Source: Akkermansiaceae bacterium (GTDB taxonomy: Bacteria; Verrucomicrobiota; Verrucomicrobiia; Verrucomicrobiales; Akkermansiaceae). Taken from it: a DNA stretch of 64,000 bases. The notes under the pieces are model-generated. The model ran no database searches. It had not been told where the DNA came from and saw only the letters and a list, made by a program, of their open reading frames with translations. The position numbers and the translations under genes are program-made. The stretch is taken from NCBI GenBank assembly GCA_018402445.1, contig JAGYIT010000013.1, positions 1 to 64,000 on the forward strand. Direction: 5' to 3'. Of this stretch, positions 18,107 to 27,454 are shown one piece after another. Each line of letters opens with the position of its first letter. Position 1 is the first letter of the stretch.

Positions 18107-18339
18107 ACCTCTTTTCCTACGGGAGCGCCCCAATCCACTTCCTCATGCAGGTTCTCAGGGGTGATTTTTTCCAAAAGCTCATCGAGTCCAGGCTCGTCCT
18201 CAAGAGGAGTGAGCAACAATGCGCCGTTCGCATACTCCACCTCGAAGCTGCTGCCGACCGCCAGCGAGGCTTGGGCCGCAACGGACGAAGGAATTCTCAC
18301 CGCGAGGCTGTTGCCCCATTTCGAAAGCTTGGTTTTCAT
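18100..18339 (-). CDS. MazE-like antitoxin (AbrB fold)
   Basis: The protein has 79 residues. The N-terminal half is a MazE/AbrB swapped-hairpin DNA-binding domain (KLSKWGNSLAVRIPSSVA). The C-terminal half is acidic (LEDEPGLDELLEKITPENL) and should wrap around the toxin. It lies 45 bp after the ATPase gene and overlaps the toxin gene. MazE proteins repress their own operon; here this could also affect expression of the downstream platform gene (inference). Confidence 0.85.
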   Translation of the reverse strand: MKTKLSKWGNSLAVRIPSSVAAQASLAVGSSFEVEYANGALLLTPLEDEPGLDELLEKITPENLHEEVDWGAPVGKEVW

Positions 18340-18384
18340 GGCGCGAATATGAATCTACATTGGATATCCGTCGAGCGCTTTTTC

Positions 18385-20100
18385 CTAATCCGCTCCGCCA
18401 ATATCCGAAGACGTGACGGAGATAACCTCTTCGATCGTGGTTTCGCCCTGCATCACCTTGTGCCAGCCGTAGGTCCGCATCGGGACGTAGCCGTCGCGGA
18501 GTGCCTGGGTTTTCATCTCGGCCTGCGGGCGGGAATGCGCGACGAGTTCCTGCATGGCCTGGGTGAGGAGCACGACCTCGTAGATCGCGAGACGTCCGGA
18601 AAAGCCGGTCATGCGGCAACGGTCGCAGCCTTTCGGCGAGTAGATCTGGCCATGGATATCGCTTGGGATCTCGAGGTCGATGATGTCCTGGGTGGAAATT
18701 TCGCGCGGCACCTTGCAATGCGGGCAGAGTCGGCGGACGAGGCGCTGGGCGAGGAAGGCGCGGACGGCAGCGGAGACGAGGAACGGCTCCACGCCCATAT
18801 CGACAAGGCGCGAGATGCCGCCCATCGCGTCGTTGGTATGGAGGGTCGAAAATACTAGATGTCCCGTAAGTGAGGCGCGGATCGCGATCTCGGCGGTCTC
18901 AAGGTCGCGGATTTCCCCGATCATGACGATATTCGGATCGGCGCGGAGGATGGAGCGCAGCGCGGTCGCGAAAGTCAGGCCGATCTCCGATTTCACCGCG
19001 ATCTGCATCACTCCGGTGAGTTTGTTTTCCACCGGATCCTCGACCGTGACGATGCGCTTCTCCGGGCTGTTCACCTCGCTGAGGAAGGAATACAGGCTCG
19101 TCGATTTTCCCGAACCCGTGGGCCCCGTGATGAGGACAATGCCGTTGGGAAGGTGCAGCAATGCCTCGATTTTCTTCCGGACGAAGGGCTCCATCGCGAG
19201 CTTCGCGAGGTTGAATTTCTCCTGGTTGAGGAGACGCAGCGAAACGCTCTCGCCTTCTACGGTAGGCACCGTAGCAACGCGGACGTCGATGGTCGCGCCC
19301 TCGAACTGGAGGTTGATCCGTCCGTCCTGCGGCACGCGGCGCTCGGCGATGTCGAGTCGCGCCATGATCTTGAGTCGCGCGATCACCGAGCTTTGCAGCG
19401 CCTTGATGTTTTCCGGCACCGCGATTTCCAGCAGCCGCCCGTCGATGCGGTAGCGGATGCGGAGGTTGTTCGCGAGCGGCTCGACGTGGATGTCCGTCGC
19501 GCGCTGATCGAGCGCCTCGCGGATGATCTGGTTCACGAATTTCACCACGCTTGCCTCCTCGTCCTCATCGGCGTCGATCACGTTCGCCTCGTCCTCGGAA
19601 TCGGAAAGCTGGTCGTAGTCGAGATCGCGGCCTTCGAGGATCTGCTCGAAGGTGTCCGCGCCCACTCCATAAAGCCGGCGCAGCGCCTCGTGGATGCGTT
19701 TCCGCGAAGCCATGCACCACTCGAAGGGGATCGAAAGCTCCTGCGCGGCGGCTTGGTGGGCGATGAGGTTGAAGGGATCGAAGGTGGCCAGCAGAAGTTT
19801 CCGTTCAGCGCCCTCGCCCTCGATGGCCACAGGCAAAAGCCGATGCCGCAGGGCGATCCGCGGCCCGCAGGCTTCGCGGAGGGGAAGGGTGTTTTCATCC
19901 GTTGGGATGTTTGCTAGCCATGGGAGATCGAGATCGTGCGCCAGCTCGCGGAGATAGCTTTCCTCATCCACGACCGCTGCGTCTAGGAGGTCGTCGATAG
20001 GGGAGCGCTGGAGCAAGGCAGCTTCCTTAAGAAGCTCGCCGACAGCGGGCAAGTTTTCGCATCCCGCTCTCCGGGCTGGTTCGAGGTAAAGTTGAGTCAT
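18385..20100 (-). CDS. Type II secretion / type IV pilus assembly ATPase (GspE/PilB family)
   Basis: The start at 20100 (MTQLYLEPARRAG) is chosen over a longer frame that lacks homology. The 571-residue protein has an N1D/N2D-like N-terminal region (to about residue 160) and the ATPase core. Walker A is GPTGSGKS at 326-333. Asp box ATDIHVEP, Walker B IGEIRDLETAEIA and His box GHLVFSTLHTNDA are all present. Two CxxC pairs (CPHC and CDRC) form the zinc-binding site typical of GspE and PilB. An acidic stretch near residues 165-185 is unusual. It energises pseudopilus or pilus assembly with the GspF-like protein downstream. Confidence 0.9.
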   Translation of the reverse strand: MTQLYLEPARRAGCENLPAVGELLKEAALLQRSPIDDLLDAAVVDEESYLRELAHDLDLPWLANIPTDENTLPLREACGPRIALRHRLLPVAIEGEGAERKLLLATFDPFNLIAHQAAAQELSIPFEWCMASRKRIHEALRRLYGVGADTFEQILEGRDLDYDQLSDSEDEANVIDADEDEEASVVKFVNQIIREALDQRATDIHVEPLANNLRIRYRIDGRLLEIAVPENIKALQSSVIARLKIMARLDIAERRVPQDGRINLQFEGATIDVRVATVPTVEGESVSLRLLNQEKFNLAKLAMEPFVRKKIEALLHLPNGIVLITGPTGSGKSTSLYSFLSEVNSPEKRIVTVEDPVENKLTGVMQIAVKSEIGLTFATALRSILRADPNIVMIGEIRDLETAEIAIRASLTGHLVFSTLHTNDAMGGISRLVDMGVEPFLVSAAVRAFLAQRLVRRLCPHCKVPREISTQDIIDLEIPSDIHGQIYSPKGCDRCRMTGFSGRLAIYEVVLLTQAMQELVAHSRPQAEMKTQALRDGYVPMRTYGWHKVMQGETTIEEVISVTSSDIGGAD

Positions 20101-20694
20101 CCGTTCGGGCGCAGTCTCATCTGAAATGCCTCCCGCTGGCAACCTTGTCGGTGGAAAGGAGCTGGGTTGGTTACTTTTCCGGCCTGGTGGATGATCCTAT
20201 TAACGCCACAGATGACCCATGCGCTTTCTGGGATTTCTTTAAAAAATTGCCTGATTTTTAAAGCGAATAGAATAGTATGTTGTCAGCCCTGCATATCCAA
20301 CGCTGCTCAGACAGAATCGTGGTTGTTCGCAATTGTTTTCGCCGTGGAGGTCGAAAGCCGCAGCGGATCCGGGATAATCCCCACGCGCCCGAGATCAAAC
20401 CGGTCGGCGACGAGGCAGACGGCGAGGCTGGATTTGGGAAAGCGGAATTTCGCCAGGGCTGAGTGGGGAGAAGTCGTAGGCTGGCTCGGGGGATGAAATC
20501 ATGGAACCGTCCGTATCCCCTATCTTCCTGCTTCCTTCGGGTCAAGTTACCCCGGATTCGGTTATGACGTAAGGCGACGCGGCGCGTCCTAACATCTTTC
20601 TCTCCCCGGATCATCAGGGATGGGCGTCATTTGGGAAATTTTTCGGAAAATAATCCGAAAGATTTCCCGCTTCTTCGGTAATATTCCCTGAAGG
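20101..20694. other. Intergenic stretch, possible short coding remnant on the minus strand
   Basis: No convincing gene is present. On the minus strand 20307-20498 is open without an early start codon, and its translation includes LAVCLVADRFDLGRVGII, which looks protein-like but matches no family that I recognise. It may be the end of a decayed gene. Just before the sigma-factor gene the region is AT-rich (20630-20690) and should contain its promoter. Confidence 0.3.
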
Positions 20695-21219
20695 ATGCCG
20701 GAAAGCCCCACCAAAACCGAAGGACAGATCGTCAATCTCATCGTGCAACACCAGCATGATCTCCATCACTATATCCTTTCGCTGCTTCCAGACCGGGCAT
20801 TGGCCTCGGATGTCCTGCAGGAAACGAATCTGGTTCTATGGAACAAGGCGCACGAGTTCGATCCATCACGGCCTTTCCTGCCATGGGCGCTCACTTTCGC
20901 CTTCTACCAGGTAAAGGCCGCGCGCCGTGATTCCTCCCGCGACCGTCACCTCTTCGATGACGATCTCATCGCTTCCCTGGCCGCGGAACCCATGGATTGC
21001 GAAGCCGACCTGATGGACAAAGCCCTCGAAAATTGCCTCCGCAAACTCCCCCGCACCCAGCGCAAACTCATCCTTGCCCGCTATCAGCCGGGGGCGTCGG
21101 TTCAGGATCTCGCCGCGGAATTTTCCCAGACACCGAACGCTCTCTCCATCGGCCTCCTCCGCATACGCAGCAGCTTGAAAGCCTGCATCGAACAACAACT
21201 TTCCTCCTCACAAGCATGA
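20695..21219 (+). CDS. ECF RNA polymerase sigma factor of the Rhodopirellula/Verrucomicrobium type
   Basis: The 174-residue protein has region 2 (HDLHHYILSLLPDRALASDVLQETNLVLW, given here only as a landmark around residues 20-50) and region 4 (LENCLRKLPRTQRKLI, then ASVQDLAAEFSQTPNAL as the helix-turn-helix). The lengths and spacing fit small ECF sigma factors that are paired with FecR-type proteins in planctomycetes and verrucomicrobia. It overlaps the next gene by ATGA, so the pair is translationally coupled. Its probable targets are this operon and the adjacent cytochrome/DUF1501 genes (inference). Confidence 0.9.
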   Translation: MPESPTKTEGQIVNLIVQHQHDLHHYILSLLPDRALASDVLQETNLVLWNKAHEFDPSRPFLPWALTFAFYQVKAARRDSSRDRHLFDDDLIASLAAEPMDCEADLMDKALENCLRKLPRTQRKLILARYQPGASVQDLAAEFSQTPNALSIGLLRIRSSLKACIEQQLSSSQA

Positions 21220-22511
21220 CCCCGGATCGCACGGAAACACTGATCCACATGATGCTCGACCACTCCCTTTCCGAGGCCGAGCGCATCGAACTCAACGATC
21301 TCCTGCGTGGCTCACAAGCCGCGCGCGAATCGTATCTCAGGGCCATCGCCATCCACGGTGCCCTGATACGAAAATGCGACGCCGCACCTTCCAGCCTCCC
21401 TTTCGCGGCTCCTCCCGTCGCTGCCAAACCCCTCCGCTTCCCCTTTAAGAAACTCCTCGCCATCGCCGCCGGCATCGTTCTGATGGCCAGCGTTTTTTTC
21501 GCAAAACCCGGCCCGCGTGCGGACATCACAGACGGCGATTTCACCGTCTCCCCGGGCGCGACGCCCCTCGCCCTCGGGAAAATCCCCGCCCGCACTCCCC
21601 TCTCCATCGCCAGCGGCTCCCTCACCCTCACTTATCCCAGCGGCGCGCAGGTCTTGCTGGAGGCTCCCTGCCACTTCCAGCTCGATGAAAAGGAAGCCCT
21701 CACACTCGTCCACGGCCGGGCTTCCGTTTACGCCCCCCCGGGTGCCCAAGGCTTCGTTCTCGATACACCGAGCGGCAAGTTCATCGATCTTGGAACCCGT
21801 TTCGGCGTCGCCGTCGGATCCGATGGCTCCGACGCCGTCATCCTCAGCGAAGTCTTCGAAGGCGAGGTCAACATCGAGACCCCCTCGGAACCCATGCGCC
21901 TCCTCCGCAATGGCGATTCCACCGCCATCCTCTCCAGCGGCCGTTCCAGCAGGCTCGTGAATTCTCTGGATTCCTCACCCATCCATCTCTCCCGATCCGC
22001 CTCAAACGCACCTGCGGACAGGAAAAACCTCGCCCTCGGGAAACCGGTTTTCAGCCCCGGCTATTGCGTCCGTCCCCATGGTTCCATCTTCCCGCCGGAC
22101 AACCTCACGGACGGTCGCCTCAATGACTCCGGCGTTCCGGGCGATTGGTCTTTCTGGCTCGCTCCGGACTACGAAAACGGCGAGTTCACCGTGGATCTCA
22201 TGCAGGATGAAATCATCTCCCGCATCTCCCTGCAAAACACCTCCAACCGGTTCATCAACGACAGAGGCACCGAAAATTTCGCGATCGAAATCTCCTCCGA
22301 CAACAAATCCTTCACCCCCCTGATCGTGGGGACTTTGCCCCGGATCGAGCCGGACAAACCCGAGCAAGCCTTCCCTTTCCACGAGTTCACCTTTCCGGAA
22401 ACCACTGCCCGCTATGTAAAGTTCATCGTGCTTTCCCACTACCGCCACCCTACGAATCCCTCCCACCAGCACCACTCAGGCGGCCTTTCCGAAATCCAGA
22501 TCTTTCGGTAG
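21216..22511 (+). CDS. FecR-domain anti-sigma-like membrane protein with C-terminal discoidin-like domain
   Basis: The ATG at 21216 overlaps the sigma-factor stop codon. The cytoplasmic part (residues 1-75) is a short helical anti-sigma-like segment with MMLDHSLSEAERIELNDLL. One membrane helix follows (about 77-95, KLLAIAAGIVLMASVFF). The periplasmic FecR domain comes next, with LTYPSGAQVLLEAPCHFQL and SGKFIDLGTRFGVAV. From about residue 265 a galactose-binding/F5-8 type C-like domain begins with NLALGKPV and ends with HSGGLSEIQIF. The protein probably holds the sigma factor inactive until an external, perhaps glycan, signal is sensed (inference from domains). Confidence 0.85.
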   Translation: MTPDRTETLIHMMLDHSLSEAERIELNDLLRGSQAARESYLRAIAIHGALIRKCDAAPSSLPFAAPPVAAKPLRFPFKKLLAIAAGIVLMASVFFAKPGPRADITDGDFTVSPGATPLALGKIPARTPLSIASGSLTLTYPSGAQVLLEAPCHFQLDEKEALTLVHGRASVYAPPGAQGFVLDTPSGKFIDLGTRFGVAVGSDGSDAVILSEVFEGEVNIETPSEPMRLLRNGDSTAILSSGRSSRLVNSLDSSPIHLSRSASNAPADRKNLALGKPVFSPGYCVRPHGSIFPPDNLTDGRLNDSGVPGDWSFWLAPDYENGEFTVDLMQDEIISRISLQNTSNRFINDRGTENFAIEISSDNKSFTPLIVGTLPRIEPDKPEQAFPFHEFTFPETTARYVKFIVLSHYRHPTNPSHQHHSGGLSEIQIFR

Positions 22512-22541
22512 AAACCCAACCTGCATTCTCCTCATCCCGTT

Positions 22542-25427
22542 TTGAAAACATCCCTCACATTCCTGCTCCTGGCCACCGCTCCCCACGCCCTTGCGGAAAT
22601 CAACTTCACGCGCGACGTCCAGCCCATCCTCAACAAGAACTGCGTCGCCTGCCACGGCGGGGTGAAGGAGGCCGGCGGAGTCTCGTTCATTTTCCGCGAC
22701 CAGGTTCTCGGAAAAGGCGAGTCGGGGAAAACCGTCGTCGTGCCCGGGAAGCCGGAGGAATCGGAAATGATCGCCCGTGTGATCACCGATGATCCCGACG
22801 ACCTCATGCCGCAGCCCGACCACGGCCCGCGCCTCAGCGACGCCGATGTGGAGACCTTGCGGAAATGGATCGCCGAGGGCGCGGAGTGGGGCGAGCATTG
22901 GTCGTTCACCGCCCCCAAAATCATCCAGCTCCCGCGGTAAAAAACACCGCATGGCCGTCCAACGACATCGACCGCTTCATCCTCTCCAAGCTCGAGTCGA
23001 AAAACCTCACACCCTCCGCCACCGCCGAGCCCACCGAGTGGCTGCGCCGCGCTTCACTTGATCTCATCGGCCTGCCGCCCACCCTCGCGGAACTCGACGT
23101 CTTCGAGACCGCCGCCGAAAAGGATTTCCCCGCCGCCATCGCCACCGAGACCGAGCGCCTGCTCACCTCCCCACGCTTCGGCGAGCGCTGGGCCTCCGTC
23201 TGGATGGATCTCGCGCGTTACGCCGATTCCGAAGGCCTCGGAAACGACAGCCAACCGCAACATCTGGAAATACCGCGACTGGCTCATCAAGGCCTTCAAC
23301 GACGACCTTCCCTACGACCAGTTCATCATCGACCAGCTCGCCGGCGACCTCATCCCCGGCTCCACGCTCGACCAGAAACTCGCCACCGCCTTCCACCGCC
23401 TTTCCCAGGTGAACAGCGAGGGCGGCACCGATGACGAGGAGTTCCGCCTGATGGCTGCGATGGATCGCAACGTGACCACATGGGAGGTTTTCCAAGGCCT
23501 CTCGATGAGCTGCGTGCAGTGCCACAGCCATCCCTACGACCCGATCAAGCACGAGGAATACTACACCAGCCTTAGTTTCTTCAACAACGCCACCGATGCC
23601 GATGCGGCGCACGACAAACCGCAGCTGCCCATCCCCCTCGATCACGCGGATTACCCGAAGGCGAACGCACTCATCGACAGGATCCGCGAGCTTGAGGCAG
23701 ACATCCACGGGAAATGGCTGGCCATCGACAAGTCCCCTTCGTGGCTCCCCGTCGCGAAGCTCGCCGCCACGTGCCCGACCTCCGAGCTGAGCGTGGTGGA
23801 AAAGGACGGCTACGCGGAATTCCGAGCCACGGACAACGCGAAATCCGGCTCCGTCTACACCCTCACCGCCACCCCGCCGGAAGCGCTCACCTCCGTTACC
23901 GCCTTCCGCCTCACCTACCTCCCCAAGGACGAGAAAAAGGCGCTCACCGACGCGGAATGGGGCGCCTCGCTGAACCATATCATCGCCGAGAAAATCGCCG
24001 CCGACGGAAAGGCGGAGCCGCTGAAACTCATCGATGTCATCCCGGATGAGGCGCACCCCATCAACGACCCGCTCGGCTCCCTGCAGAAGGGCGGCGAGGG
24101 TTGGGGCACGCATTACAAATTTTTCCGCCCGCGCCACGCCACCTTTGTCCTGGAGAAATCCGCCGCCATCGCGCCCGGCGAGACCCTCCGCCTGACCTTG
24201 CACAACGGCGGCACCTACATGGCCTCGTTCCCCATGGTCGCGAAGCGCGGCCGCATCGCCCTCAGCGCGGATCCCGCATGGATCGAAAGGCAGGCCGATC
24301 CCGGGATCGTCTCCGCACGCCGCGAGCTGCGCGAGGCCACGGCGGCACTCGGGAAAATCCCGAACATCAAGATCCCGGTCATCACCGAGCGCCCACCGGA
24401 GCACTCCCGTGTCACCACTTTCTTCAACCGCGGCAACTGGCTCGACAAAGGCCACGTGATCGAGGCCTCCGACACCCCCCATGTCTTCCCCCGCCTGAAA
24501 GCGGAATCCGGAAAACCCACCCGCCTCGACCTCGCGAAGTGGATGGCATCCCCCGAGAACCCGCTCACCGCCCGCGTCGCCGTGAACCGCTTCTGGCTGG
24601 AGCTGTTCGGCGTCGGCATCGTCCCCACGCCCGAGGATTTCGGCTCCGCCGGCGAGAAGCCGACCCATCCCGAGCTGCTCGATACCCTTTCTGTTCGATT
24701 TTCCACAGAAATGAAATGGAGCATGAAGAGCCTCCTCCGCGAGATGGTCACCAGCGCCACCTACCGCCAGTCGAACAAGGTCACGCCGGAACTCCACGCG
24801 CTCGACGCCGACAACCGCCTGCTCGCCCGCGGCCCACGGCAGCGCGTCACCGGCGAGATGGCCCGCGACGCCGCGCTGACCGCCTCCGGCCTGCTCCATC
24901 CGCAGCTCTACGGCACACCCGTTTTCCCGCCCATCCCGCCGGGCGTGTGGAAGCCTTTCGTGGCATCGAAATGGGACACGCCGAAACCCGGCGATCCGCA
25001 GCGCTACCGCCGCGCGGTTTACACCCTCTGGAAGCGCAGCATCCCGTATCCGACTTTCGCCACCTTCGACGCGCCCACCCGCGAGCTGTGCAGCAAGCGC
25101 CGCATGCCCTCGAACACCCCGATCCAGGCGCTCGCCGTCCTCAACGACGCGGCCTTCCACGAATGCGCCCAGGCGCTGGCGCGGCGCATGAAATACGAAA
25201 CCACCGGATCCCTTGAGGAAAGGATCTCCTTCGGCTACCGTGCCGCAACCTCGAAAAGGATCACCCCCGACCGTCTCGCTGAACTCACCAAGCTCTTCGC
25301 TTCCCTCGAAAAGGATTACCAAGCCGACCCGAAACTCCTCGAAGGCCTCGCAGGCACGCCCGATGGGGCCGCGCTCACCGTCGTCGCCTCCGTCCTCATC
25401 AACCTCGACGAAGCCGTCAATCGCTGA
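22542..25427 (+). CDS. Cytochrome-c-like/DUF1549/DUF1553 exported protein, two compensating frameshifts
   Basis: TTG at 22542 begins a signal peptide (MKTSLTFLLLATAPHALA). A PSCyt1-like haem segment follows with CVACHGG, then DUF1549 (WLRRASLDLIGLPPT, SCVQCHSHPYDPI) and DUF1553 (NPLTARVAVNRFWLELFGVG, RRMPSNTPIQALAVLND). Function is unknown; these proteins accompany DUF1501 partners and FecR/sigma pairs in planctomycetes and verrucomicrobia. The reading frame shifts twice. One C appears to be missing at 22931-22935, where the protein should run from IIQLP into AVKNTAWP. One base is extra at 23251-23252, between GNDS and NRNIWKYRDW. The two cancel, leaving 961 codons. Conserved sequence continues through both points, so error or very recent mutation is likely. 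Confidence 0.8.
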
Positions 25428-25524
25428 TGTCCCTTAAAATCGAATCCAATAATCTTCCTCCGCGTCCTCTGCGATCCGCGCCTCTGCGCTGAAAACAACA
25501 CAACCCCTGTCCACCACCACTTCC

Positions 25525-27006
25525 ATGAACCTCTTCCAGAAACTCCAGACCGAGAAACTTCAGCACGCCACCCGCCGCGAATTCCTCCGCGACTGCACCA
25601 CGGGCCTTGGCGCGATGTGGCTCGCCACCAACGGCATCGCCAAAGCCGCCGGGCCGCTGAAAATCACCCACGATCCCTCCGCACCGCTGCGTCCGCTCGC
25701 CCCCTCCTTCGCGCCGAAGGCGAAACGCGTGATCTACCTCCACATGGTCGGCGCGCCCAGCCAGCTCGAGCTCTTCGACTACAAGCCGATGCTGAAAAAA
25801 TACGACGGCAAGGAATGCCCCAAGGAATACCTCGAAGGCCAGCGCTTCGCCTTCATCCAGGGCGTCCCGCAGATGCTCGGCCCGCAGTTCGAGTTCGCCC
25901 AGCACGGCAAATCCGGCGCATGGATTTCCGACCGCCTCCCGAGTCTCGCCAAGCACGCCGACAAGCTCTGCATCATCAACACGATGCAGACCGATCAGTT
26001 CAACCACGGCCCCGCCGAGCTGCTCATCCACACCGGCAACGCGAACCTCGGCCATCCCTCCGTAGGCTCATGGGCCACATGGGGTCTCGGCACGGAAAAC
26101 CAGAACCTGCCCGGCTTCATGGTGCTCATTTCCGGAGGCCGCTCGCCCCGCGTCGGTGCCTCGCTCTGGGGCAGCGGCTACCTGCCCTCCGTTTACCAGG
26201 GCGTCCAATGCCGCTCCACCGGCGATCCCGTCCTCAACGCCGCCAACCCGCGCGGCATCTCCTCCGACATCCGCCGCAAGGCGCTCGACTCGCTGAGAAA
26301 CCTCAACGAAACGACCTACCGCGAGCTCGGCGATCCGGAAACCGTCACCCGCATCGCCCAATACGAGATGGCGTTCCGCATGCAGACCTCCGTCCCCGAG
26401 GTGATGACCATCGATGACGAGCCCGCCCACATCCACGAAATGTATGGCACCCAGCCCGGCAAGGAATCCTTCGCCAACAACTGCCTGCTCGCCCGCAAGC
26501 TCGCGGAAAACGGCGTCCGTTACATCCAGCTCCACGATTGGGGATGGGACTCCCACGGCTCCAACCAGGAGGAATCGATCACCGGCGGTTTCGTCAGGAA
26601 ATGCACGGACATCGACAAGCCCATCGCCGCACTGCTCACCGACCTCGAACAGCGCGGGATGCTGGAGGAAACGCTCGTCGTCTGGGGCGGCGAGTTCGGC
26701 CGCACGCCCATGCAGGAAAACCGCGGCGGCGGCGCGCGCAACGCTTTCGTCGGCCGCGACCACAACCCCAACGCCTTCACCGTCTGGATGGCCGGCGGCG
26801 GCGTGAAACCCGGCATCACCTACGGCGAAACCGACGAGATGGGCTACCACGTCGCCAAAGACCCCGTCCCCGTCCGCGACCTCCACGCCACCATGCTGAA
26901 ACTCTTCGGCTTCGACGCGAAACGCCTCTCCTACCCCTTCCAAGGCCTCGACCAGAAACTCATCGGAGTGAAACCCGCGAAGGTGATCGAGGGGATACTC
27001 GCGTAA
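25525..27006 (+). CDS. DUF1501 exported protein
   Basis: The 493-residue protein has a twin-arginine export signal (TRREFLRDCTTGLGAMWLA, residues 17-35). The alkaline-phosphatase-superfamily-like DUF1501 body includes RVIYLHMVGAPSQLELFDYK, DWGWDSHGSN and VVWGGEFGRTPMQ. It follows the cytochrome-DUF1549/1553 gene by about 100 bp, the usual partner arrangement. The biochemical role of these pairs is not established. Folding in the cytoplasm before Tat export suggests a metal cofactor (inference). Confidence 0.9.
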   Translation: MNLFQKLQTEKLQHATRREFLRDCTTGLGAMWLATNGIAKAAGPLKITHDPSAPLRPLAPSFAPKAKRVIYLHMVGAPSQLELFDYKPMLKKYDGKECPKEYLEGQRFAFIQGVPQMLGPQFEFAQHGKSGAWISDRLPSLAKHADKLCIINTMQTDQFNHGPAELLIHTGNANLGHPSVGSWATWGLGTENQNLPGFMVLISGGRSPRVGASLWGSGYLPSVYQGVQCRSTGDPVLNAANPRGISSDIRRKALDSLRNLNETTYRELGDPETVTRIAQYEMAFRMQTSVPEVMTIDDEPAHIHEMYGTQPGKESFANNCLLARKLAENGVRYIQLHDWGWDSHGSNQEESITGGFVRKCTDIDKPIAALLTDLEQRGMLEETLVVWGGEFGRTPMQENRGGGARNAFVGRDHNPNAFTVWMAGGGVKPGITYGETDEMGYHVAKDPVPVRDLHATMLKLFGFDAKRLSYPFQGLDQKLIGVKPAKVIEGILA

Positions 27007-27007
27007 A

Positions 27008-27126
27008 GTGGCGGCGATCTCCGGTCGCCGTTGGAGAGGAACCGTGGTTTAGAAACCACGTCTGCAACGGGAGCGAGCATACCCGGTAATTCGCCATGCA
27101 GGTCGCGATTTCTAAATCGCGGTTCC
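27008..27126. repeat. Cluster of three REP-like palindromes
   Basis: Three hairpins follow the DUF1501 stop. The first (27012-27030) pairs CGGCGATC with GGTCGCCG. The second (27043-27060) is a perfect CGTGGTTT/AAACCACG stem with a 2-nt loop. The third (27104-27121) is a perfect CGCGATTT/AAATCGCG stem. The second and third belong to one 26-bp family in inverted orientation, both flanked by GGAACC. They resemble REP/BIME elements and could also act as terminators. Confidence 0.7.
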
Positions 27127-27200
27127 TTTCCGCCCAAAAGCACCCTTCCCATTTCCCCTCCGCCGCATTACCATACACCCATGGAAGAAACGATGGATAG

Positions 27201-27440
27201 CTGGCCTTGATTCGTGTCCTCAACGAGGTCGGCACGCCGTAGATGCTGGTCGGCTCGTATTCCTCGAATTTCTACGGAATTCCCCGTTCCACGAAAGATG
27301 CGGATCTCGTTTTCCAGTTCGATTCCCGCTCCCTCGCTGAGTAAGCGCTGCGTGACGCGGTAAGCCTGCGTTTCCTCATAACTCACCCGCGTCATGCCGT
27401 CCTAGGATTCGAAATACCCCACCTGTCCGTCGTAGCCTTG
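27201..27440 (+). pseudogene. Decayed nucleotidyltransferase gene
   Basis: Frame +3 reads LALIRVLNEVGTP, a stop, then MLVGSYSSNFYGIPRSTKDADLVF. This is the start of an AbiEii/MNT-like nucleotidyltransferase with the G-S and R-S-T-x-D-x-D catalytic pattern. In-frame stops occur at 27240 and near 27342, and no start or domain end survives. It is clearly a remnant of a gene related in type to the intact one at 35064-35537. The bioA gene begins right after it. Confidence 0.7.
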
Positions 27441-27454
27441 GCGAAGTCGGATTC

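Noticed and set aside
20258..20614. 118-codon frame on the minus strand before the sigma gene
   Set aside because: Arg/Pro-rich composition without recognisable domains; it looks like non-coding sequence.
20101..20694. Riboswitch before the sigma-factor gene
   Set aside because: I looked for cobalamin- and TPP-type conserved boxes and found none.
23163..25322. 719-codon open frame on the minus strand
   Set aside because: It is antisense to the DUF1549/DUF1553 gene, has no domain that I recognise, and reflects high-GC codon bias. Similar long antisense frames at 540-1496, 26068-26943 and 44916-45836 were left out for the same reason.
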